Source: Serinus canaria (lineage: Eukaryota > Chordata > Aves > Passeriformes > Fringillidae). Taken from it: a stretch of DNA of 64,000 nt. The stretch spans positions 5,855,930 to 5,919,929 of the forward strand of contig NC_066337.1 in the NCBI RefSeq assembly GCF_022539315.1. The letters are read 5' to 3'. Positions 1 through 11,400 of the stretch are shown piece by piece. The translations under genes and the position numbers were made by a program. Numbering within the stretch: the stretch's first letter is position 1; the number at the start of each line of letters is the position of its first letter. The notes under the pieces are model-generated. The model saw only the letters and a program-made list of their open reading frames with translations, had not been told where the DNA came from and searched no databases.

Positions 1-197
1 AAAACCACCACAAAAAACACCACAAAAACCACCACAAAAACACCACAAAAAACACCACAAAAACACCACAAAAAACACCACAAAAACATCATAAAAACAC
101 CACAAAAACACTACAAAAAACACCACAAAAACCACCACAAAAAACACCACAAAAACACCACAAAAAACACCACAGAAAACACCACAAAAAACCACCA
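1..197. repeat. CACCACAAAAA microsatellite
   Basis: An array of CACCACAAAAA and CACCACAAAAAA units with small length changes, cut by the left window edge. A short remnant of the same array recurs at 2978-3010, in front of the same flanking sequence. Confidence 0.9.
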
Positions 198-344
198 CAA
201 AACCACCCAGAAAACCCCAAACCCCAGCAGCTCTGGCCCAGCAGGAATTGCCCAAAGCCTGAGTTCCAAAGCAGCCCCTGAGAGGGGCCTGTCCTGCTCT
301 GAGCCCCTCAGGAAGGGCCCCGGAGCTCAGCCCTCACTGCCCCC
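198..344 (+). repeat. Dispersed local repeat A, copy 1
   Basis: About 145 bp (from 'acccagaaaaccccaaa' to 'cagccctcactgccccc') is nearly identical to 3004-3146 in the same orientation. Both copies follow the CACCACAAAAA array. The family was not identified. Confidence 0.85.
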
Positions 345-1397
345 CACCACAATTCCCATTGCCAGCCCCAAATCACCCCTGGCCAGCAGACACAGATCCC
401 AGCTGGGCCAAGCTCCCTCAAAAAGAAGCAAAACCTTGACCTCCTTTGGGACCTCTGCCTTCAACCCTTCCCAGCTCAACCCTCCACCTCTGCCTCCAAA
501 GAAACTCCTGCCCCCAACCACTCCAGCTCTCCTGAATGTTTATTGGAAATAATCCCATCTTTGGAGAGAGGCCAGAGCTTCAGGAAGATCAGCTGTTTCT
601 CAGTTCTTGGACCTAATTTATCTTAAATATTGACAATAATGACAACAACTGGTGCATTTCATATTCCACAGGGCAAGATGCACTGGAAAAGCAAATACTC
701 AATGCCATTCACTTCATTCCAGCAGGTGAAACACCAGGAATTTTGGGGGAAGGCTCAGGAAAGTCACTCTGCTCCCTGAGCTCCAAGAAGCCCCAGTAAT
801 TCCATCCTGACCTGCAGAATTGAATCAAGATAAACCCAGAGCAGCAGCAGCAGGAAAACAAGGGTGCAGAAGCAGCTCATGCCAGGGCCACCCCTGGCTC
901 AGAACTGGGGGCTGGCTGAGAGGAGCAGGGTGGAAGCAGAACCCTCCATTTCTGGTTTGTTTGGAACACGTTGCCTGGAGCCCTGGCACGACACAGCCAC
1001 ATTTTTCCCTTTCCCTGGGGGATTTGTCCCAGAATACCAGCCTTTAAAAGGGCTGATTTATTTTTTTATCAACAGTTCTTAGAAGCCACAATGGCATTTC
1101 TAATTGGTTTGGTGGCTTTTTTTTTTTTTTTTTCTCCAAAAGAATTAATTGCAAACTGCCCAAAAATAACCTGGAGAGACTCAGAGGGGAAGGCAAGCTC
1201 AGCTCCTGAGTTGTTCACTGGAGGATGGAGGAAACCTTTCCACACCCAGAGACCTCCTGAAGAGGCTCAAAAAGAGAAATAAAAGAGGACAAAGGGGGAA
1301 CAGCCACACATTTGAGCTGATAACCAAAAGGAGCTGAGATTGGGAGCAACCCTCCCCTCTGAAATCAGGGTTTAAAACCACCTCACAGGGAAGGATT

Positions 1398-1662
1398 TCT
1401 CCCCAGTACCCAACCTAAACTTCTCCTCTTTCCCTCAGAAAGGTCCTCACCATGTTCTAATTCAGTCCAATCTGGGCTTGAACCCGAGAGGTTGAGGGAG
1501 ACCAAACCCATTCCTACTCCCACTGGAGAGGCAAAACAACAGCCTGGCTTTGGGGCTTGATTCCCCTCCCTCCCCTGTGAGGGTTCAAACAGTGACTGAA
1601 AAGGTTCCATGGCTTCCCCCCCAGTTCCATGGATTCTTGTCAAGGCCTCCCAGGGTTTGTTC
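1398..1662 (+). repeat. Dispersed local repeat B, copy 1
   Basis: A block running from 'acccaacctaaacttctcc' to 'gattcttgtcaaggcctcc', highly similar to 4137-4398 (direct) and, for its first part, to 2047-2196 (inverted). Confidence 0.85.
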
Positions 1663-2046
1663 TCCCCACTCCCCACCCTCACTTTTGACTGCACCAGGCA
1701 GGGTAGGAAATGATGGAACTGAGGCTTTGAATAAACCCCTCAAAACAGCTCAAAGTGCAAAGGGCAGAGCAGAAACCAACCAGACCAAAAGTGATGAACT
1801 GACCAAATAATTCCCAGCAGGAGAGATGAATCCAGCTGGTAAAACAAACACCTTTTTACCAAAGACTTCTCCTTCCTGAGGCAGAACCAAACGAAGATAA
1901 ACTGGTGCAAATCCCCTCCAAAACCAGTGGGGAGCCCTCCTGCACACAAGACCTTTAAATCTTCCTCTTCCAGAGGTCACAAATCCAGGAGAGAGGGGCT
2001 TGGGGCCAGGCTCACCCAGGGAGGAGTCCCTCAGCACAAGGATAGG

Positions 2047-2196
2047 TTTGGTCTCCCTCAACCTCTCAGGTTCAAGCCCAGACTGGACTGAATTAGAACA
2101 ACATGAGGACCTTTGTAACTGAAAGAAGAGAAGTTTAGGTTGGATATTTGGGAGAAATCCACAGCTGGAGCTGGGCCAAGGAGGTTTAAGCTGGCT
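2047..2196 (-). repeat. Dispersed local repeat B, inverted partial copy
   Basis: The reverse complement of this stretch matches 4082-4240, including the words 'gtttaggttggatattt' and 'cagctggagctgggcc'. It is more diverged than the two direct copies. With copy 1 it forms an inverted pair separated by roughly 0.5 kb. Confidence 0.8.
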
Positions 2197-2794
2197 ATCA
2201 GGGCAATGTTCTTCCCATTAGGGATATTTTGTTTTGGCTCCAGCTCCGAGGGCACAGAGATGGGTTTCACTTGGCCAAGCTGCAGAAAGCAATTAAGGAG
2301 CAGGCTGCCTTCCCCTAGCAGAGGAGGAGAAAAGTTTCCTGCTGCAGCCAAACAACTCTAACAAACCCAACAGTTTGCCAGGGGAGATCTTTGCCAGGGA
2401 GGATCTTCAAGCCTCTTAGAGAAGCAGAAAGGGAACGCTGAGCTGAAGGGCAGGGCAGCAAATGTCAATTCCTCTCTGGAAAAAACATTCTTGGGGATCA
2501 CAGGAATTGCAGTTCTCGGGAAATTAGGGGTTTCAGTAATTGAAAAGGAAGAGACCAAGGACCTGCAGTGACAAAGCTCCTGGCAATGCTGCACACACTG
2601 GGGCACACACCAAAAATCCCTTTGGACACAGCTCTGGCAGAGTTTGTTTATCAGGACTCCCTTCCCATCCTTGTTCCTTTCCCTCCTGGATTTCTGTGGG
2701 AGCAGGATTTCACCTTGGGGCTGAAAAAATGACCCCGTGGCTTCCCCTGCCCAAACTCCAGCATCCCTTGGGGCAGATGGGCTGGAACAGAGGC

Positions 2795-2808
2795 GTTGCC
2801 ATGGCAAC
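2795..2808. promoter_or_regulatory. Perfect palindromic RFX X-box
   Basis: GTTGCCATGGCAAC is a 14-bp perfect inverted repeat identical to the ideal X-box bound by RFX factors, which control many ciliary genes. It lies in DNA with no recognised gene, more than 5 kb beyond the ALG9 stop. No CpG-rich promoter surrounds it. Binding is inferred from the motif only. Confidence 0.5.
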
Positions 2809-3003
2809 CCATCTGTCTGGGCCATCCCAAGTTTCAGGTAATCCAGCTCAGAAAGGTTCTGAAGGGCTTTAACCTCGGGTTTGGTCACAGAACTCTCACA
2901 GGTGCTGGTGGAAAAGGAAATGGGGCCTGATTTCCCCTGCCAGGGGATCCACCAGCTCTGGATGCAGCAAGGTCAAAAAACCACCACAAAAAACACCACA
3001 AAA

Positions 3004-3146
3004 ACACCCAGAAAACCCCAAAACCCCAGCAGCTCTGGCCCAGCAGGAATTGCCCAAAGCCTGAGTTCCAAAGCGCCCCTGAGAGGGGCCTGTCCTGCTC
3101 TGAGCCCCTCAGGAAGGGCCCCGGAGCTCAGCCCTCACTGCCCCCA
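3004..3146 (+). repeat. Dispersed local repeat A, copy 2
   Basis: Direct copy of 198-344, about 2.8 kb to the right. The differences are few (for example one missing 'ca' in the 'aaagcagcccctgag' word), so the duplication is recent. Confidence 0.85.
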
Positions 3147-4081
3147 GTGCCAGAGGAGAGGATGCAAACAGGACCTGGCAGGCCCTGGAAGCTCCCCCAG
3201 CCCTGTCTTCAGGAACACCCACGTGCCACTGCTGCACAAACAAAAGCTGCCAGTGTGGGAGACTCTGGGGCAAGATTCCAGCGAGGCAGGAGGAACAAAC
3301 ACCAAACCCAAGAGAGCAGCAGCATTTCAACAGCTTGCCTGGGAGAGTAAATATTGACTGGCTGAGGGGGAAAAGCCAGCTCATCCTCCTTTCTGGTGGC
3401 ACAGAGGAGGAGCCCTCCCCAGCCACAGGAACACAAAACACAAGGAAATCCCCCAGCAAATATTTCTGGAAGGTGGTGCTGGAGGATTGATCTGCACCAT
3501 GGCAGAATGCCATGTGCCAATGGCCCTGAAGGGGCAGAGGAACCCCAGAGGGTGCTAAAAACATCCAGAGAATTCCCATGGCAGGGAAATGGGTTCTCCA
3601 CACCCCTGGAGCCAGAGTGGAGCACAGAGTGCTCCAGCAGAGCAGGAAGCCAAGCCCAGCTCCTCCCGGGGAGATGCTGGACCCTCCCTGCCCTGATCCC
3701 CTGCAGGGGTGGCAGGAATCAGCTTTTGCCTGCACCAGTTTCCCTGGGCAGGATTTGCTGTCCAAGCAGCATCAGCCCTTCAGTCAGCTGAGCAGAACTG
3801 GCCAGAGCTATTTAGGGAGTGAAGAACAGAGCACAAAAACACATCAACAGCTCTCATCACCCCTCTGGGAGGTGCAGAGTCCACAGAAACACAGCTGTGA
3901 ACTCACCAGCAAAAACAACAGATCATGGAATATCCTGAATGGAGGGGACCCACGGGGGTGTGGAGTGCAGCTCCTGGCCCTGCACAGACACCCCAAAATC
4001 CCACCCTGGGCATCCCTGAGAGCAGGGTCCAATGGGGAATGTCACCATTCCCTGTGACCAACACATCTAGGGCAAGAACAC

Positions 4082-4398
4082 TGCCCTGACACCCAACTTA
4101 AACCTCCCTGGCCCAGCTCCAGCTGTGGATTTCTCCACGATATCCAACCTAAACTTCTCCTCTTTCCCTCAGAAAGGTCCTCACCATGTTCTAATTCAGT
4201 CCAATCTGGGCTTGAACCTGAGAGGTTGAGAGAGACCAAACCCATTCCTACTCCCACAGGAGAGGCAAAACAACAGCCTGGCTTTGGGGCTTGATTCCCC
4301 TCCCTCCCCTGTGAGGGTTCAAACAGTGACTGAAAAGGTTCCATGGCTTCCCCCCCAGATCCCAGGATTCTTGTCAAGGCTCCCCAGGATTTATTCTG
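4082..4398 (+). repeat. Dispersed local repeat B, copy 3 (longest)
   Basis: Contains both the part shared with the inverted copy (from 4082) and the part shared with copy 1 (to 4398). It is therefore the most complete member seen in the window. Confidence 0.85.
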
Positions 4399-7300
4399 GT
4401 CGCACAGAGCTGCAAAAAATGCCCAAATTCACCCCCCTTCCCAAGCACAGCCCCTTCCTGGAGGAGCAGGAGGGCCCTGCCTGGGGACAGCTGAGGGGAA
4501 AAGCAGATTTGGGGGGCTGGAACACAGCTCTGGATCATCTGACAGGCCCAGCTCAGAGCTGCTGCTCCTGCAAATCATTGATGCAGCACAGCACACCGGA
4601 GCCCAGGTGACATTTCAGAGGCAGCCCTGCCAACCCTGATGCTGTTGGTGAGCTCCCTGAAATCTTCCTTTCCCTTTTCTTTAAACATTTAAACACCTCC
4701 CTGCCTGAAAACACACTGCAGCCAGAATCCCAGCGAGTTTTTGCAATGGAAAAAAAGGAAAATAAAAATGTCCTGTGGTTTGTTCTGCCTCGTTCTCCTG
4801 ATTTTCACGAAATGGACAATCAGACCCATTTCCCTCATAAATTACTGCTCCCTCTCACCTATCTGGGCCCAAAAACTGAGTGAGGATTGCACCAACTCCT
4901 TCTCAAGGACTCCCCTCTCCAGGCCTGTCCCTGCTAGGAAGGACAAGCACAGCCCTGGATTCCCAAGCAGCTCCCACCAGTTTTTCTTTGGGCTGCCAGG
5001 GATTTCCAATGTTTGTTAGCAAACTCTGCGAGCCAGAGCCCGGGGAGCCCAACTGAGAGGAAGCAATTAATGCTGACTTTTCCATAGAGGATGGATTATC
5101 TGTCAATAAGTGTCAGCTCTCTGGAGAAAATGAGATCCACAAATAATCCCAATTAGGCAGGGATCATCCACTGCAGCCCAGGGACATAAGGGGAGGGAGG
5201 TTCCCCTCTCCAGCCCTGGAAACCACCAGGAACCCCTGAAAAACGCCTTGAACACCTGCAGAACCACCTGGGAGAGCTGAGGCTGAACCCCCAGGGCTGT
5301 CCCAGCAGCAGCAGGGACAGGTCAGCAGCACCTTCCCTCCTGAAGGTGGTTCTGCAGCTGTCCAAGACATTTTTCAGGTGTTCCTGGTGGTGTCCGTGGC
5401 TGGAGAGGGGGAACCTCCCTCCCCTTCTGTCCCTGGTCCCCAAGGTCCCCACCAGGGACCGGCTGGAAAGGAGAGACAGAGGTCAGGAAGTGCAGCCAGC
5501 ACCGAGCACAGCCTGCAGAGGAGAACTGAGGGATCACAGAACCAGCTGGATCTGGGATTTGCCACCCTGCTGACACTGGGGAGGATATCTCACTGCCCCC
5601 CACCAGCTGGAATTTGGGGGGCTGGAAGGAGGAGCTCAGGTGGGGAGAAGCCCCCACAGCAGTTCAGGCAGGTTCTGGCCAAGCAGAGATCCCTTTTCCT
5701 TGGAGAGCCAGAGAGAAAACCATGGGTATTTATAAGCAGAGCTGTCTCTAAGGCAGCAGTTTCCAGAGTCTAATAATAGGGTTTGGGTTGTGTGTGATTC
5801 AGGCAGAGCTGCACAGAGCTCCTGTCCCCAGAGCAGGTTCCCAGGAAGCTGTGAGGGAAGGAGCCAGACCTGGGACTGCTCTGACCCTCTGGATTCTCAC
5901 ACCTGAGCAGCCCTGGCACAAGGCTCAGGGAAGGGCTGCACCTGCTGCAGAGGGTGCCAGCGGTGTGGAAAAGCCACCTGTCCCCAAAATCAAGGTGAGA
6001 CCCCAACCCTGCTGTGCCCTGAGCACCGGGCAGGTCCCAGCCCAGAGCTGGCAGGGTGAATCACCACCAAGGCCACAACCAGAGCCCTGGAGCTGCTGCC
6101 TGCTGACTCAAAGTGTTGGAGCTTCCCCAGCAGCTCCCAGGGGAGGATGAAAAACAGGAAAGGTCAAAACAGCCTCGACTTTGTGCAAGGGAGAGAACAG
6201 GGCTGGGCTGGGCAGCACCTGCACAGGCTGTTCTGAGGCTGGGTCATTTCAGGGAGCAGCTCCCCACCCTGCTCCTCACCCTGAGCCTTCCCAGGCTGCT
6301 CATTTCTACACACAATTCCTCTGTGCTCCCTCAGGCTGGACAGGGGTTACACTAAAGCCACAAGGAGGAGCCCAGAGCACTGGGTGGGACACAGGAGCTT
6401 CACCCTTGGAGGAGCCTAGAGCACTGAGTGGGACACAGGAGCTTCCCCCTTTCTGTGGAAGGTGTTTGCAGGCTGGGTGATCTCACCCCATCATTCACCC
6501 CCCCAGCAGGACTCTGGGCTGGCAGCACAGCGAGGGACAGCACTGCCCTGCTTCCTCCCAGGGACAAACACTCGCTGTGTTCCTCTGGAAAACGCTGATA
6601 ACTCCTAATCATGGCCAGGTTATCAGCTCCAGAACAGGAATCCAAGTGGGAAGAAAGGTGGAGCAGCCACGGTGGTTTCCAGGGGGTGTTTGCTGCCCTG
6701 TGCCCACACCAATCATGGGCTGAGGCTGGGACAGTGACAGTGACAGCAGCAGCAGCCCAGAGCTGCTGCAATCACTGCTGGGTGGTGCTCGCTGTGATTT
6801 CAGGCCAGGGGTTAGCAAGGGAAGAGGAAGGAGCAGGGCAAGCTCTGGTTTGGGTTTAGCAGCACCCCAGAGCCCTGTGTGAGCTCTCCTGAGGGCAGAG
6901 CTGGGAGGGGGGAGAGGATGAACACAGACACAGAACCTGGGCTCAGCCCTGCCCTCCCCAGCCACCACTGCATGAAACCCCCAGAGCCCCACTGCAGCCA
7001 CCTGGGAAGGTGAGAGCTGCATCTCCCCAAGGATGGCACCACTCACACCCCCCCAGATCTGAATTTAGAGCCTCAGCTCCCAGCTGCTGCCCCAGGAGTG
7101 GGGTACAGTGAAATCCTCCGTGGCAGGGCACTGGTTGTAGCATTAAAAAAACCTTAATGGGATTCAGAACCTCCTCCTGTTTCTGAGGCTGATGCTGATT
7201 CAGCCCAGTCCTGCTGCTGATCCAGCTCCTCCTGCTCTGTCCCAGCAGGATCAGGTTGGATCACAGCCCTCCCACCCTGCTGAGAGCTGCACCCACCACC

Positions 7301-7401
7301 TGAACCAAGACATGGATCCCCAAATCTGCTCCCCAGTCCCCCAGCTCAGGCCAGCCCAACCACAGCCACGGCAAGGAGGAGGTGCAGAACCTCCCCTGTG
7401 C

Positions 7402-7450
7402 TCCATCCCAATCCAAATCCCAATCCCAATCCCAATCCCAATCCCATCCC
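7402..7450. repeat. TCCCAA hexanucleotide repeat
   Basis: About seven units of TCCCAA, slightly impure at the ends, creating an alternating Ile-Pro or Trp-Asp chance translation on the two strands. Confidence 0.85.
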
Positions 7451-8089
7451 ACAGAATTCCAGGGATGTGAGTGAAAACAGCTCCCTCCATCCAGCTGGTG
7501 ATGCTGCACATTTAAAAATGGAAATGTAACAAGCACAGCACTGCTCTGAGGCACGTTGGACCCACGTAACACATCCTGGCTATTCTGGGAAACAGAACTG
7601 AAAAAAAAAATAAAAAAGGATTCATCCTTCTCCTCTCTGGATGATTCCAGAATTTCTAAGATGCTGAAGTCTAGAAGTCAAAGGATCTTGAAAAAAACAT
7701 TATAAATAGCAAACAAACACTTGGCTTCACAGATAACACAAACACTGATCCCATTAAACACATAATTGTCCCAGTTTGGTTCTTTCTTCCCAAAAGTGGA
7801 GGTTTAGCCCTGGAAATGTCTCCTGGACAGAGCAGCTTTGGCTGTTCCTCTGTGGTGCTCCATGGTTCACTCCTGGAGATTCCGTGCATTCCAGTTCATT
7901 GTCAGCCAGGTGTTCTTCCTCCTTCACCCCTTGGAAAATTCCTAAGCTTTGTTACCTGAAAAAAACTTCCCTGGGTGAAAGACAGCAGGTGAGGAGAGCA
8001 GAGGGGTGGGTGGGGGAGAGACAGAGAGAATTTCAGCTGGATTTTCCCACATTTGCAGCCTGGAGCAGAACCTCAGGGTGCCACCCTGG

Positions 8090-8213
8090 TTTATTTTCCA
8101 TTTTTCTCTCCTCTGGTGTAAGTGGGAACACAGGCAGCAGCAGGGATAACCCATCTTATCTTCCATTTTATTTTCCATTTTTCTCTTCTCTGGTGTAAGA
8201 GGGCCATTTTATT
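8090..8213 (-). terminator. ALG9 3' end: three tandem AATAAA poly(A) signals
   Basis: Read on the minus strand, AATAAA occurs at 8213-8208, 8172-8167 and 8095-8090, about 240 to 360 nt beyond the ALG9 stop. All three sit in copies of a short repeat (plus strand tattttccatttttctc) that also repeats the words ctctggtgtaag and caggcagcagcagg. Cleavage downstream of any of them would give a short 3' UTR. Position and strand fit; actual use is inferred. Confidence 0.5.
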
Positions 8214-8449
8214 TTCCATTTTTCTCTTCTCTGCCATGAGAGGGGACACGGGGAGCAGCAGGGCCAGCCCATCCCCAGGTGGCTGCTGGATTTTCCAGTG
8301 GCTTCAGGCAGAGGAGCAGAGGCTGCCAGAGCTGCTCGGGGAATGCTCCCGGCCCCATCCTTCCCACAGGGAGCTGCAGAGGCTCAGGGGGCTGTCCAGG
8401 AGTGCCAGCAGACGCTCTGGGTGGCTTTTTGGGCTGGCCCAGGTGTGTC

Positions 8450-11400
8450 CTAGCCCCCCAGTTTCCTCCTGGGCTGCCTCCTGCGGGCCTTGAGGATGCT
8501 GTAGTTGGCGTAGCGCGTGTGCTGCTCCGACAGCAGCGGGATGTAGAACGCCCGCAGCAGCTGCGAGGACCTGGGGCAGCAGGGAGGGAAAGGAAAAGCA
8601 AATCATCCCCTCAGAGCCCAACCCGCTGCTCTGTGCGAATACTGAATTTCAGAGGGCTGGGCAGCCCTAAAACCCACCCTCACCCCATGCCCTGCCAATG
8701 GAGCTGGCATTTCTCAGCCTTTCAAAACCTGGAGCAGTGGAGCTCGGAGGGCTTAATGATGTCTGGGTGAAATTAGCACCTTTGATTGGGTTGCTAATTG
8801 CTGGAGCTGTGCTGGCTGAGAGCGTTGTGAATGAATGTAATCTCTCACTCATGGTAGAGTCCAGGTCTGGACAAATAAAACCTCCTTCAGAGCAGCTCTG
8901 AGCTTTGTGAGGCTTCAAAAATCCCAGCAACTCACTGAAGTCGGGGCTGAGGCAGAGTTTTGCTTCCCCAGCACCACAGCTTCTCTTTTTGTCTTTAAGA
9001 TCACCTGGATGGGAAAATATCAACCCTTGCCAGCCCCAAGTGTCACCCCAGTCACAGGAAGCTGGGAAAAGCAGCAGCAACAGCTCTGAGATCTGGACTG
9101 CTGAGAGCTCAGGATGGCACACTCTTGCTGGTCACTTCAGCCCCCAGCTCTGCTGCTCTGGACACCCAATTCTAGCGATTTTTTTTTTCCAGCAGAAAGA
9201 TGAATTGTGTTTTGTTTGCCTGCACTGGAGATCTTTCAAAAACGCAGCTGGAAAACAAAGGCAGGAACTGCCACTGGGAGCTGCATCTCCCCCGGGGCTG
9301 CCGAGGCTCGGGCACAGCCAGGCTGGGCTCAGCTGGGACCCTCCCAGCTCAGAGAGAGAGGGAACCTTCACCTCCTGTCACCTCCCTGTGTCAGCTCAGC
9401 CACCTCAGACAGCAGATGGCACAGGGAAGGGGCTGGGTGACAGATGACAGGGAATGTATTTAATGTTCTATTTGCATTTGCTGCTAAATTTGTCCCCCAG
9501 AGACGGAGTGTGTGGAGCCTGGATCAGCACTCAGCTCCCAGCAGCAGGGCCAGGGCTGCTCCAGGCTGGCTGGGCAGGGGCTGCTTTTCCAGGGGTTTTG
9601 GGCTCTGCAGGAGGCACTGCTGCAGGACAGAGCAGCTCCCAGAGCTGGAACCACAGAGAGCCTTGGAGCTAAGCCTGTTTCTGCCTCAATTTCAGGAGAA
9701 ACAGCTCAAAAACTGCTCCAGCAGTGCCAGAGGAAGCTGTTGTGGGATGGAAGGAAATCCCGAGTGAAGATGTTCCAGATGTTCCCAAATTCCCAGACTA
9801 ACATGGACTGGCAGCACTTGGACACCTGCAGTGGGGAGAGATCCCTCCTGAAAGTGCATTTTGTAACCTGAGTTTGGTGACAGCAGAGCTCAGAGAGAGC
9901 AAGAGAAGGGAGCAGAGCAGGGAATGGCAGGAGGAAGCTGAACTCTGCCACAGAGCCACCTGGGCAGGTCCCAGAGCCACCTGGGCAGGTCCCAGTGCCA
10001 CCTGGGCAGGTCCCAGTGCCACCTGGGCAGGTCCCAGTGCCTCCCAGCCACAAGAAGCTCATGATCAAAGCTCTCTGAGAACCCTTTAATGTTTGCACTT
10101 CCTCTGGAGGTTAAGTTCTGTACCAAGGCACACATTTCAGAAGTAATTCAGCTGCTTTAAAAACAAAAATATGGAAAACAACTCGAGGAAAACACCATTA
10201 AAGGGAACAAGACAGCCTCCTATCAAAGCAGGGTAATGCTATGCTCCAGCAAGGTGACCCAATCATTAATTTTGCACTGAGAATTTTTTTTTTTTTGATG
10301 GAAAACCCAAGTGTTTGGAGCAAGCAGACAGCTCAGCCCTAAAGAGCTGGAAAATATGTGCTCCTCAGAGGGGAGCTGTGATATATTTCCCCTTTTCTGT
10401 GCCAGATTCAGAGCATTCAGCCAATATAGAATTAAATGGACCTTGGCAAAGCAGCTTCCTGAGGAGCATAATTAGCTGGTGGCTTGGAGTGCTCTCTAAT
10501 TCAATTAGCAGCACCATTTATCAGAGCCAGCTGAGATTTACATTTGCACTTGCTGACGTCAATGGGAGACTCGCAGTGAGCCCCAAAGCCTCCAGTGCAG
10601 CAGGACTGAACTCAGCTGCTGGGGTCATTGATTTCACTGATTTCATCGATTTTCACACAAAAGCTGCACTTTGGGCTGAGCTGGGGAGGTGCCTGATGGT
10701 TTGCAACCACAGAGCTGCAAACCTGAAACCTCAACTCAGCTCCAAAGATCAAGCAAGCAAGATAAAGCAGCTGTCAGAACACACAAAGGTGCCTTTAAAG
10801 CAGAAATGCACATTTAAGGGCAAATACTCTGCACAAGGAGTGCCTTTGATGCCTCAATTGCCTCATTAATAAAATTCATTGGCCACCTCCTTCTCCCTTC
10901 CCCAAGTGCTGCCCCAATGTTCCAGCAGGTTCTCCTGGAAAATGCAGCTCAGGGAAGACCCTGCCAAGGAAAGCAGTTTGTGTCAGGGAGCTGGGAACAG
11001 CAGAGCCCTCCTGGGAGCTGCTCAAACATTCCCACCCTTGCCCTGCTCCGTGCAGGGCCCAAGCACCAGGAAGCAATCAGGTCTCTCATGGAAAACAGGA
11101 GGGCACTGAACTCTGGCTTGGTTTGTTACAGGGGTTCTTCCAGTCTCTGTCCTGGGGTGACACCTTCATGAGCTCTGAAGGGCTCAACCACATCCTCATA
11201 CAGATGAGGAGGGTTCTTGTGCTTGCAGGAATGCAGGAACAGCATTCCCAGCTGGACAGCCCTGATCCCAGTCCCTGAGAGCCTGGAGGAGAGCAAATCC
11301 CAGCCTGCTCCTCACAGAGACTCCTGGCCAGACTCTGCAGCAGGTGCTCAGTGAGCAGCACAGCCCTGCAGAACAGACCCCAGCAGGGATCTCCCCATGG

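Larger units (their letters stand above)
1..8089. other. Gene-free region downstream of ALG9
   Basis: Apart from the microsatellite, local repeats A and B, the X-box at 2795 and a TCCCAA array at 7402-7450, I find no exon or RNA gene here. Open frames of 60 to 176 codons occur on both strands but show no domain, no homology I recognise and no splice structure. In mammals PPP2R1B lies beyond ALG9, but no HEAT-repeat exon of it was seen. Confidence 0.5.

Noticed and set aside
2358..2888. 176-codon minus-strand ORF
   Set aside because: No homology, no splice support, and it overlaps the palindromic X-box region with an equally open plus-strand frame.
10315..10869. 184-codon plus-strand ORF as a gene within ALG9
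   Set aside because: No recognisable domain or homology; the start is arbitrary and the sequence lies within an intron.
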